From Streptomyces sclerotialus (GTDB lineage: Bacteria > Actinomycetota > Actinomycetes > Streptomycetales > Streptomycetaceae), in NCBI RefSeq assembly GCF_040907265.1, contig NZ_JBFOHP010000002.1:5642001-5706000 (forward strand): DNA of 64,000 nucleotides. The letters run 5' to 3'. A model generated the notes under the pieces. That model was not told where the DNA came from, did not search any database, and was given only the letters and a program-made list of their open reading frames with translations. Shown here in pieces: positions 1 to 7,394 of the stretch (its first letter is position 1; each line of letters starts with the position of its first letter). A program made the translations under genes and the position numbers.

Positions 1-551
1 ACGGAACCGGGGGAGGTGCAGGCCACCACCACCGGCGGGCCGTCCCGCCCGGCCGGCTCCTCGGCGGGCCGCGGCACCACCGCCACGTCCCGGAAGGCGT
101 ACCGCGCCCCGTCGGCCCCGACCCGCGGCTCGCGCAGCCAGCGCAGCAGCAGGTCCAGGGACTCCGGGAACCCCTCCTCGTACGCCGCGAGCCCGGAGCC
201 GAAGACCTCCAGGTCCACCCACGGCCCGCCCCGCCCGACGCCGAGCGTGAACCGTCCGCCGGACGTCAGGTGCAGCAGCGCCGCCTGCTCACCGAGCGCG
301 ACCGGATGCGCGGTCGGCAGTACGCTGACGGCCGTGCCGACCCCGATACGGTGCGTACGCCCCAGCAGCTGCGCCGCCAGGGTCACCGCCGACGGGCAGA
401 CGCCGTACGGCACGAAATGATGCTCGGCCACCCATACGTCGTCGAGCCCGGCCTCCTCGGCCACCTCGGCGGACCGGACGGCCCGGTGCAGTGTCTCCCC
501 CTCGCCCTGGCCCGGAAACTGGGCGGCCAGAATGAAAGCCCCAACGCGCAT
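1..551 (-). CDS. LLM-class flavin-dependent oxidoreductase, C-terminus cut off by window edge
   Basis: Reading from an ATG at 551, 183 residues are visible before the sequence runs out. The opening MRVGAFILAAQFPGQ, the AEHHF motif at residues 42-46 and the GGRFTLGVGRGG stretch near residue 100 are typical of the bacterial-luciferase (F420 or FMN) TIM-barrel family, whose members are about 300-350 residues long. Substrate and cofactor cannot be told from this part. A purine-rich stretch just upstream of the start can serve as ribosome site. The gene points away from the rest of the window and shares a 192-bp divergent intergenic region with the small gene at 744. Confidence 0.85.
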   Translation of the reverse strand, partial: MRVGAFILAAQFPGQGEGETLHRAVRSAEVAEEAGLDDVWVAEHHFVPYGVCPSAVTLAAQLLGRTHRIGVGTAVSVLPTAHPVALGEQAALLHLTSGGRFTLGVGRGGPWVDLEVFGSGLAAYEEGFPESLDLLLRWLREPRVGADGARYAFRDVAVVPRPAEEPAGRDGPPVVVACTSPGS

Positions 552-743
552 CGCTCTTCTGCCTCCTCGCAGCCGACGCGACATCCCCCTTACAGGCAAC
601 AACGGCTGACACGTGCCAAGGGCACGGCTCCCGCCGAAGTTTCCTGATGATCGCAGCATTACGACAGGGGGTCCGGGACGCCGGTCCCGCACCGTAGGCT
701 GGTGACAGGCCGTTACTCCCCCAGAGAAGTCCCGAGGTGCCCA

Positions 744-1061
744 GTGTCCCCCCGTCGAAACCGTCCACGCGGCGGTGAGAAGCCCTCGGACCGCATGGGC
801 GGCAGCCGCTACGGACTGGAGCGTACGGAGGAGTGGCGCGGCGAGGAGTGGTACGTCCGGCAGATCGGCGGCGGCGCCGCGGCCAAGCACTACCGCTGCC
901 CGGGCTGTGACCAGGAGATCCCGCCCGGTGTGCCGCATGTGGTGGCCTGGCCGCGGCACAGCGACGGCGACGACCGCAGACACTGGCACAAGGCCTGCTG
1001 GAACGCGCGGGACCGCCGGAGCGCCCGGCTCCAGCGGTCCCGTAACGCGCCCAGATACTGA
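744..1061 (+). CDS. Small zinc-ribbon-like conserved protein, function unknown
   Basis: The GTG start at 744 has a GAGG-type ribosome site about 6 bases upstream; an in-frame ATG at 702 is possible but has no such site. The product has 105 residues with a basic, Arg-rich N-terminus. It carries a CPGC pair, then the run PGVPHVVAWP and a HWHKACW motif, a Cys2-His/Cys arrangement that suggests a bound zinc. I do not recognise a function; similar short proteins are common and conserved in Streptomyces. A TAGGCT -10-like hexamer at 694-699 lies about 45 bases upstream. Confidence 0.7.
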   Translation: MSPRRNRPRGGEKPSDRMGGSRYGLERTEEWRGEEWYVRQIGGGAAAKHYRCPGCDQEIPPGVPHVVAWPRHSDGDDRRHWHKACWNARDRRSARLQRSRNAPRY

Positions 1062-1121
1062 CGTCCGGCGCGGCGCTTTCCGGCCTCCCCCGGCCGGTCC
1101 CTCGCAGGCTCCCGGGGCGGG

Positions 1122-2102
1122 CTACACGTCCCGCTGGTTCAGCGCCACGAAGGCGCCGCCGAGCACGACGGCCGTCACTCCGGCCATGATCCACAGCGGT
1201 TCCCAGCCGGACGGCCCCGACATGGTCACGGTGTTGCTGTACATCGTGCCGAGCTGGTTGGGGATGGAGTACTCGAACAGCCACTCGCGCAGGTCCGACA
1301 GGCTCTCCGCCATCATGAACATCGCCAGCACGAGCGGCAGCAGCACCAGGCCGATCATGATGGTGATGGCGCCGGCCGAGTGCCGGAGCAGCGCGCCGAC
1401 GGCCAGCGCGAGCAGCCCGAGCACCGCGACGTAGAGGCTGACGCCGACCGTCGCCTTGAACCAGTCCGTACCGCTCGGTTCGGCACCGCCCTGGCCGCCG
1501 AGCATGCCGCTGAGGATCAGCGCCACCACCGCCGAGGTCACGGCGGTGACGACGAAGGACAGCAGGAAGAAGACGATCGCCTTCGCGGCGAGCACCCGCG
1601 CCCGGCTGGGGCAGGCGGTCAGCGTCGTACGGATCATGCCGGTGCCGTACTCGGAGGAGACGCAGAGCACGCCCAGCGTGATCACGCACATCAGGCCGAG
1701 CAGCATGCCGAACATGCCGAAGCCCAGCGGCGACGCGCCGCTCAGGTCCGTGCCGCTCGCGGAGATGCCGAGACCGGTGAGCGCGCCGATGCCGACCACG
1801 AGGACGATCATCACGCCGAGCGTCCACACCGTGGAGCGGACCGACTTGATCTTCGTCCACTCCGAGGCCAGCGCATGGCCCAGGTGCGCCCGCCGCACCG
1901 GTATGGGCGAGACGTAACCGGACCCGGGCAGCTGCGCCTGCGGGGGAGCGGCGGCATGCGGGGCGGGGTGCGGCTGAGCCGGGACCGGGGGCTGCTGGGG
2001 CTGCGGCTGTGCGCCCGGCTGCCGGTTCAGGTTCAGCATCATCGTGCCCTCGTCCTGGCGGGGCTGCTGCTGCGGCTGCTGCGGCTGGTCGGGGCTGGTC
2101 AT
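1122..2102 (-). CDS. ABC-2 type transporter permease
   Basis: A 326-residue membrane subunit whose ATG overlaps the stop of the upstream ATPase gene (ATGA at 2099-2102), so the two are translationally coupled. The first ~90 residues are a cytosolic Gln/Pro/Ala-rich tail. Then ASEWTKIKSVRSTVWTL introduces the membrane domain, with about six hydrophobic segments. The ending ALNQRD matches ABC-2 exporters of the drug, bacitracin or lantibiotic self-protection type. The motif SEYGTGMIRTTL after the second segment is also present in the paralogue at 4256-5026, so the two systems are duplicates. The substrate is unknown. Confidence 0.85.
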   Translation of the reverse strand: MTSPDQPQQPQQQPRQDEGTMMLNLNRQPGAQPQPQQPPVPAQPHPAPHAAAPPQAQLPGSGYVSPIPVRRAHLGHALASEWTKIKSVRSTVWTLGVMIVLVVGIGALTGLGISASGTDLSGASPLGFGMFGMLLGLMCVITLGVLCVSSEYGTGMIRTTLTACPSRARVLAAKAIVFFLLSFVVTAVTSAVVALILSGMLGGQGGAEPSGTDWFKATVGVSLYVAVLGLLALAVGALLRHSAGAITIMIGLVLLPLVLAMFMMAESLSDLREWLFEYSIPNQLGTMYSNTVTMSGPSGWEPLWIMAGVTAVVLGGAFVALNQRDV

Positions 2103-3271
2103 CGGGCGTCCTCGCTGTGCTGCTGGGTCGGGTCGGCGGGGGCGGCGTGCTGCTGCGGCTGGGCCTGCGGCTGCGGCTGGGGCGCTCCGTACGGGCCGGG
2201 GACCGGCGCGCCCTGCGGCGGCGCTCCGTACGGGCCGGGCTGTCCGGCGTACGGGGCACCCGCGAACCCCTGCGGCGGCAGCCCACCGGGCACGGCGCCG
2301 GGCACCACGCCAGGCACGGCACCGGGCATGACGCCCGGCACGCCCTGCGGCGGGACCGCCGAGCGGTAGTCCACCGCGCCCTGCGTCAGCTGCATGTACG
2401 CCTCCTCCAGGGAGGCCTGGTGCGGCGACAGCTCCCACAGCCGGACGTCCGCCTCGTGCGCCAGGTCGCTGATCCGCGGCAGCGGCAGCCCGGTCACGCG
2501 GAGCGCGCCGTCCGGCTCGGGGGCGACCTGGCCGCCCGCCTCGCTCAGCGCCGCGGTCAGCTTCTCGGCCTGGCCGGGCTCCGTGTCGGGCGTGCGCACC
2601 CGCGCGAAGCCCGCGGAGTTGGCCGCGATGAAGTCCTTGACGTTCATGTCGGCGAGCAGCTGCCCGCGGCCGATCACGATCAGGTGCTCGGCGGTCAGCG
2701 CCATCTCGCTCATCAGGTGGGAGGAGACGAAGACCGTACGGCCCTCCGACGCCAGCTGCTTCATCAGGTTGCGGACCCAGAGGATGCCCTCCGGGTCCAG
2801 GCCGTTGACCGGCTCGTCGAAAAGCAGCACCTGCGGGTCGCCGAGCATCGCGGCGGCGATGCCGAGGCGCTGGCCCATGCCGAGCGAGAAGCCCTTGGAC
2901 CGCTTTCTCGCCACGTCCTGCAGGCCGACCAGGCCCAGCACCTCGTCCACCCGGCTCGCCGGGATGCCGGAGAGCTGGGCCAGCGACAGCAGGTGCTGGC
3001 GGGCGCTGCGGCCGCCGTGCACGGCCTTGGCGTCCAGCAGTGCGCCCACCTGGCGGGGCGCGTTCGGCAGCTTGCGGAAGGGGTGGCCGCCGATCGTCAC
3101 GTGCCCCGAGGTCGGGGTGTCCAGCCCCAGGATCATGCGCATGGTCGTGGACTTCCCGGACCCGTTGGGCCCCAGGAAGCCGGTGACGGTCCCCGGCCGT
3201 ACCTGGAACGACAGGTTGTGCACGGCCGTCTTGGCGCCGTAGCGCTTCGTCAGGCCGACTGCCTCGATCAT
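2099..3271 (-). CDS. ABC transporter ATP-binding protein with long Pro/Gln/Gly tail
   Basis: 390 residues from the ATG at 3271, which has GAGGGG 7-12 bases upstream; an upstream in-frame ATG at 3307 would precede the conserved MIEAVGLTKRYG opening and is less likely. Walker A GPNGSGKST is at residues 34-42, the signature is LGMGQ rather than LSGGQ, Walker B is LLFDEPVNGLD and the switch His lies in VSSHL. The ATPase domain ends near residue 300. The last ~90 residues are a low-complexity tail of PGAVPG and PYGAP repeats, unusual for an ATPase. It energises the permease encoded just downstream. Confidence 0.9.
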   Translation of the reverse strand: MIEAVGLTKRYGAKTAVHNLSFQVRPGTVTGFLGPNGSGKSTTMRMILGLDTPTSGHVTIGGHPFRKLPNAPRQVGALLDAKAVHGGRSARQHLLSLAQLSGIPASRVDEVLGLVGLQDVARKRSKGFSLGMGQRLGIAAAMLGDPQVLLFDEPVNGLDPEGILWVRNLMKQLASEGRTVFVSSHLMSEMALTAEHLIVIGRGQLLADMNVKDFIAANSAGFARVRTPDTEPGQAEKLTAALSEAGGQVAPEPDGALRVTGLPLPRISDLAHEADVRLWELSPHQASLEEAYMQLTQGAVDYRSAVPPQGVPGVMPGAVPGVVPGAVPGGLPPQGFAGAPYAGQPGPYGAPPQGAPVPGPYGAPQPQPQAQPQQHAAPADPTQQHSEDAR

Positions 3272-3368
3272 TCTCCGCCCCTCGCGAGATGGTGTGGGGC
3301 ACGGCATGCCGAAATGACCTCATGCCCCCGTGAGGGTTAGGAGGCTATCGAGCCATTGACGGTTCCAC

Positions 3369-4259
3369 TCAATCCCCGCGTGTCGGTGACCCACGAAGTC
3401 CCGCGCCGCCCCTGATGGGCGGCAGTTCGTCGTACGTCAGGACCTCGGCGCCATCATCCACATATGGGGTGAACTCCGGCTGCGGCAGCACCCGGCCCTC
3501 CGCACGGAAGACCTGCCGGGCCGCGGCCCGCACCGCGCCGTCCGCCGCGGCCCGCCGCACCCACGTCCGCGGATCGGGCCCGAGGAGCCGCCGCAGCGCC
3601 GCCGACCCGGCCAGCAGCGCGGCGAGCAGCGCCGGCTGCGCCCCGGCGGGCCGGGGCCTGCCGTCCGGCCCGGCCAGCACGCCGTACCGGCTGACGTAGA
3701 GGTACGCGCCGCTCAGCCGCTCCCCGGAGGGCAGCGTCATCGGGAACCGGTCGCCGGGCAGCAGCACCCGGTGGTAGCGGGCCTCGGTGGCGTCCACGAC
3801 CGCCAGCTGGTCGGCGTCCAGCCAGCCCGCGACGAGCGTCACCTCGGAGCCCGGGTCGGCGAAGGGCGCGGCGGCCACGTAACCCGGCGTCCCGACGTGC
3901 GCCGAGCTGCCCACGCCGATGCCGCCGACGCGCACCGGGACCATGGGGACGGCCACCGGGAGGCCCTGCTGGGCGAGCTTGTAGGCGACCTGGGCGGGGG
4001 AGGCGTTCGAGCCCACGGCGAGGACGGGGTGGCGCCGTCCGGTGAGCGGCAGGTCACGGGCGCGCAGCACGTCGTCGAGCGTGCGGTCGGGGTCGGCGCC
4101 CAGCCGCCAGCCGCCGACCCGGTGCGGTCCGGGGACGGCGGTGAGCGGCAGCAGGGCCTGGCCGTCCAGCAGCGCGGGCTCCGTCACCGGCCGTCCCGGA
4201 TAGCTGAGCGGTTCCAGGACCGGCACGGCACCGAGGCCGGCGGCCCGTACGGAGGTCAT
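3369..4259 (-). CDS. Conserved protein with gamma-glutamylcyclotransferase-like motifs
   Basis: 296 residues; the ATG at 4259 overlaps the stop of the upstream permease gene (ATGA), so it belongs to the 3369-6063 operon. The motif VLAVGSN at residues 79-85 followed by a helix resembles the substrate loop of the gamma-glutamylcyclotransferase fold. A later GYVAAAPF, GWLDADQLAVVDATEARYHR block fits the same fold, with an acidic pair near residues 156-159. This assignment is by eye and remains an inference. It has no signal peptide or membrane segment. It might modify a small peptide or amine handled by the neighbouring exporter, but nothing in the sequence proves that. Confidence 0.75.
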   Translation of the reverse strand: MTSVRAAGLGAVPVLEPLSYPGRPVTEPALLDGQALLPLTAVPGPHRVGGWRLGADPDRTLDDVLRARDLPLTGRRHPVLAVGSNASPAQVAYKLAQQGLPVAVPMVPVRVGGIGVGSSAHVGTPGYVAAAPFADPGSEVTLVAGWLDADQLAVVDATEARYHRVLLPGDRFPMTLPSGERLSGAYLYVSRYGVLAGPDGRPRPAGAQPALLAALLAGSAALRRLLGPDPRTWVRRAAADGAVRAAARQVFRAEGRVLPQPEFTPYVDDGAEVLTYDELPPIRGGAGLRGSPTRGD

Positions 4260-5026
4260 GCGTCCCGCTTCTTGAGCATGAGGTACCCGCCGGCCAGCGC
4301 GGCGACGACCCACAGGGCCATGATGCCGAGCCCGGCCCACGGCCCGTACGGGGCGTCGCCGGTGAGCACCACCTTCATGATCTGCTGGCCCGCCTGGTCG
4401 GGGAGGTAGCGGCCGATCTTCCGGGTGGCCGAGACGGTGCCCAGGATGTTGGAGATGAGGAAGAAGAACGGCATCAGGATGCCCAGCGAGAGCATCGGGC
4501 TGCGCAGCATCGCGGCGACGCCCATCGAGAACAGCGCGATCAGCGTCATGTAGAGCGCGCCGCCGAAGACCGCCCGCAGGACGCCCGGGTCGCCCAGCGC
4601 CACCCGCAGGTCGGGGCCGAGCATGGCCTGGCCGACGAAGAAGGTGAGGAAGCCGGTCACCAGCGCCACGACGAACGCGAGCACGGTGGCCACGGCGAGC
4701 TTGCTGAACAGGAAGGTGCCACGCTGGGGCACCGCGGCCAGCGAGGTGCGGATCATGCCGGTGCTGTACTCGTTGGAGACCACCAGCACCCCGAAGACGA
4801 TCATCGCGAGCTGGCCCAGCCCCATCCCGGCGAAGGCCGTGTTGGTCGCGTCGAAGGTCAGCCGCTCACGGGCCGGCATGGACCCGAAGTCGTTCTTCAC
4901 CAGCAGGCAGATCAGCGCGCCCAGCACGACCGTGACGACCACGGCGATGCCCAGCGTCCACACCGTGGAGCGCACCGACCTGATCTTGGTCCACTCCGAA
5001 CCGACGACCTGGGAGACCACCGCCAT
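4256..5026 (-). CDS. ABC-2 type transporter permease (second copy)
   Basis: 256 residues, starting MAVVSQVVGSEWTKIRSVR. It is a paralogue of the 1122-2102 permease without the Gln/Pro-rich N-terminal tail: both share SEWTKI(K/R)SVRSTVWTLG and S(S/N)EY(G/S)TGMIRT. About six membrane segments, ending LMLKKRDA. It lies 2 bp after the ATPase gene at 5029 and overlaps the following gene by 4 bp, giving the order ATPase, permease, GSN-motif protein. Confidence 0.85.
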   Translation of the reverse strand: MAVVSQVVGSEWTKIRSVRSTVWTLGIAVVVTVVLGALICLLVKNDFGSMPARERLTFDATNTAFAGMGLGQLAMIVFGVLVVSNEYSTGMIRTSLAAVPQRGTFLFSKLAVATVLAFVVALVTGFLTFFVGQAMLGPDLRVALGDPGVLRAVFGGALYMTLIALFSMGVAAMLRSPMLSLGILMPFFFLISNILGTVSATRKIGRYLPDQAGQQIMKVVLTGDAPYGPWAGLGIMALWVVAALAGGYLMLKKRDA

Positions 5027-5028
5027 CG

Positions 5029-6063
5029 TCAGTGCCCCCTCTTCCGCCGCCAGTCCTCGCCCCAGCCGCCGCCGGACCCCGGCTGCGGGCCCGCGCCCGG
5101 CCCCGGCGCCGGTCCGGCGGGCCCCGCAGGCCCGGCAGGCCCCGCCGGGCCCGCCGTGTCCGAATGCGCGTGATACTCCACCGACTCCGCGGTGAGCTGC
5201 ATGAACGCCTCCTCCAGTGACGCCTGCTGCGGGCTGAGTTCGTGCAGTACCAGTCCCTGCGCCGCGGCCAGCTCGCCCAGCCGGTCGGCACTCACCCCGT
5301 CGATCTCCAGCGCGCCGTCCTTGGCCGGTACGGCGGCGTGCCCGGCCGCCGCCAGCACGTCCCGCAGCCGCTCGTGCTCCGGCGAGCGCATCCGTACGTA
5401 GCTGCGCGAGTTGCGCCGGATGAAGTCGGCCATGGAGGTGTCGGCGAGCAGCCGGCCCTGCCCGATGACGACGAGGTGGTCGGCGGTCAGCGCCATCTCG
5501 CTCATCAGGTGCGAGGAGACGAAGACCGTACGGCCCTGGGCCGCCAGGCCCTTCATGAGGTTGCGGATCCAGTGGATGCCCTCGGGGTCGAGACCGTTGA
5601 CCGGCTCGTCGAACATCAGGATCCGCGGGTCGCCGAGGAGCGCGGCGGCGATGCCGAGGCGCTGGCCCATGCCGAGCGAGAACCCCTTGGCACGCTTCTT
5701 GGCGACGGCGGTCAGGCCCACCGTGTCCAGCGCCTGGTGGACACGGGCGCGCGGGATGCCGTTGCTCTGCGCCAGGCAGAGCAGGTGGTGGTACGCGCTG
5801 CGGCCGCCGTGCATCGCCTTGGCGTCCAGCAGGGCGCCGATGTACTTCAGCGGGTCCCTCAGCTGCCGGTAGTGCCTGCCGTCGATGCGGACCGTGCCGG
5901 CGGTGGGATGGTCCAGGTCGAGCATCATCCGCATGGTGGTGGACTTCCCCGCGCCGTTGGGACCGAGGAAGCCGGTGATGATGCCGGGCCGGACGGTGAA
6001 GGCCAGCCGGTCGACGGCGAGCTTCTCGCCGTACCGCTTCGTCAGCCCGTCAACTTCGATCAT
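5029..6063 (-). CDS. ABC transporter ATP-binding protein (second copy)
   Basis: 344 residues from the ATG at 6063 (MIEVDGLTKRYGEK); upstream in-frame codons are non-conserved. Walker A GPNGAGKST, signature LGMGQ, Walker B LMFDEPVNGLD and the switch region VSSHLMSEMALTA are almost the same as in the 2099-3271 ATPase, so the two arose by duplication. The C-terminus ends in a collagen-like GPA repeat followed by a Gly/Trp/Arg-rich end, different from the tail of its paralogue. It is the first gene of the operon that continues through 3369. Confidence 0.9.
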   Translation of the reverse strand: MIEVDGLTKRYGEKLAVDRLAFTVRPGIITGFLGPNGAGKSTTMRMMLDLDHPTAGTVRIDGRHYRQLRDPLKYIGALLDAKAMHGGRSAYHHLLCLAQSNGIPRARVHQALDTVGLTAVAKKRAKGFSLGMGQRLGIAAALLGDPRILMFDEPVNGLDPEGIHWIRNLMKGLAAQGRTVFVSSHLMSEMALTADHLVVIGQGRLLADTSMADFIRRNSRSYVRMRSPEHERLRDVLAAAGHAAVPAKDGALEIDGVSADRLGELAAAQGLVLHELSPQQASLEEAFMQLTAESVEYHAHSDTAGPAGPAGPAGPAGPAPGPGAGPQPGSGGGWGEDWRRKRGH

Positions 6064-6150
6064 GCGGCCACGGTACGGGCGGCACGCCCTGCCCGCCGCC
6101 GGAATGCAGCCGTACGGGCCTATGCCGCCGTCCCGTCCGCTGCACGAGGG

Positions 6151-6209
6151 CGAGCCCGGCAATTCGAGCCCGTCCGGCGCTCGAGGACGAGCGGCCGCCA
6201 GGCCGCGAT
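6151..6209. repeat. Intergenic element resembling a dispersed Streptomyces repeat
   Basis: Between the ABC operon and filP lies a segment containing CGAGCCCGTCCGGCGCTCGA followed by GGACGAGC and GCGGCC/GGCCGC, with internal dyad symmetry. From memory this GTCCGGCG...GAGGACGAGC pattern recurs in intergenic regions of many Streptomyces genomes; it was not checked here. No gene is seen in 6064-6344. Confidence 0.45.
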
Positions 6210-6236
6210 ACGGCCCGCACGGGCACGAGACCCGCA

Positions 6237-6272
6237 CCCGTACGAGTCACCGCGCCCGTACGAGTCACCGCG
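6237..6272. repeat. Two tandem copies of an 18-bp unit
   Basis: The unit CCCGTACGAGTCACCGCG occurs twice head to tail at 6237-6254 and 6255-6272. A similar GGCACGAGACCCGCA lies just before. It may be a protein-binding site or slippage repeat upstream of the ABC operon start at 6063. Confidence 0.7.
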
Positions 6273-6344
6273 CCCGGACACGCGACCGCCCCGCACCGCG
6301 GAACACGGCACGGGGCGGAGGCGGAAACCCGGCTGAACGCCGCG

Positions 6345-7280
6345 TCAGCGGCCCTGCTGGGCCGGCACACCGCGGGACGACTCCTCCTCGCCCGGGCTGC
6401 CGGCGGCGGCCACCGCGGCACCGGTCAGCGTCGCGAGCATCTCGCGGACGTTGGTCAGCTGGGCGTTGATGGAGTCGCGGCGGTTCGTCAGCGCCGCCAG
6501 CTCGCGCTCGGACTCGCTGCGGATACGGTCCGCCTTGGCGTTGGCGTCGGCCACGATGTCCTCGGCCTGGCGCTGCGCGGTCTCCACCGTCTGGCGGGCC
6601 CGGCGCTCCGCGTCCGTACGCAGCTTCTCGGCCTCCAGGCGGAGCTGCTCGGCGCGGTGCTCGATCTCGGCGAGCCGCTTCTCGGCCTTGGCCTGGCGGG
6701 AGGCGAGGTCGCGCTCGGACTGCTCGCGGCGCTTGGCGAGGTTGGTCTCGAAGTCGGCCGCTGCCTGGGCGGCCTTCGCGCGGGTCTCCTCGAAGAGGGA
6801 GTCCGCCTCCTCGCGCTTGGACTGCGCGTCCTTCTGCGCGTCGGAGCGCAGCTGCTGCGCCTCGCCCTTGGCCTTCTCGACGATCCGGGCGCCCTCGTCC
6901 TCCGCCTTGGCCTTGCGCTCGGCGGCGAACGCCTCGGCGTCGTTACGGACCTGCTGGGCGGCCGACTCGGCCAGCTCGCGGTGCTGCTCGGCGGCCCGGC
7001 GGGCCTCCTCGCGCAGGTCCTTGGCCTCCTCCTCGGCGAGACGGAGGATCTTCTCGACCCGGGCACCGAGGCCCGCGTAGGACGGCTCGGCGTCGTTGAC
7101 CTGGGCCTGGGCATTCTGCGTTTCGAGGTGGAGCTCCTCGATGCGCTTTTCCAGCGAGGTGATACGGGCCAGCGCGCTGTCGCGGTCGGCGACGAGCTTC
7201 GTAATGCGGTCGTCGACCTGACCGCGGTCGTACCCACGCCGCACGAGCTCGAAACCGAAGGGGGAGGAAGTGTCGCTCAT
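6345..7280 (-). CDS. filP: FilP, intermediate-filament-like coiled-coil protein
   Basis: 311 residues. The N-terminus MSDTSSPFGFELVRRGYDRGQVDDRI has the F...RGYD...VD pattern seen at the start of DivIVA-type proteins. Almost everything from about residue 30 to 285 is an uninterrupted Ala/Glu/Lys/Arg-rich coiled coil, followed by a short Gly/Ser tail. Size, composition and location just downstream of scy identify FilP, known from S. coelicolor to form cytoplasmic filaments giving hyphal tips their stiffness and to interact with DivIVA. A TAGGAT hexamer (minus strand, 7322-7327) about 40 bases upstream of the start could be its own -10. Confidence 0.92.
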   Translation of the reverse strand: MSDTSSPFGFELVRRGYDRGQVDDRITKLVADRDSALARITSLEKRIEELHLETQNAQAQVNDAEPSYAGLGARVEKILRLAEEEAKDLREEARRAAEQHRELAESAAQQVRNDAEAFAAERKAKAEDEGARIVEKAKGEAQQLRSDAQKDAQSKREEADSLFEETRAKAAQAAADFETNLAKRREQSERDLASRQAKAEKRLAEIEHRAEQLRLEAEKLRTDAERRARQTVETAQRQAEDIVADANAKADRIRSESERELAALTNRRDSINAQLTNVREMLATLTGAAVAAAGSPGEEESSRGVPAQQGR

Positions 7281-7394
7281 GGGGTTCCTGTCGAAAGAGA
7301 CCGGTGAGGTGATAAGGGGAATCCTAGGGGCCCGAGCGGCGTGTCATCGAGTCATTGACCGTTTGAAGTGGAGAATGAACCCTCATTTGAGTGG

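Noticed and set aside
289..2322. 677-codon minus-strand frame across three genes
   Set aside because: Arg/Ala/Pro-rich composition without motifs; it crosses the well-supported permease, the zinc-ribbon gene and an intergenic region.
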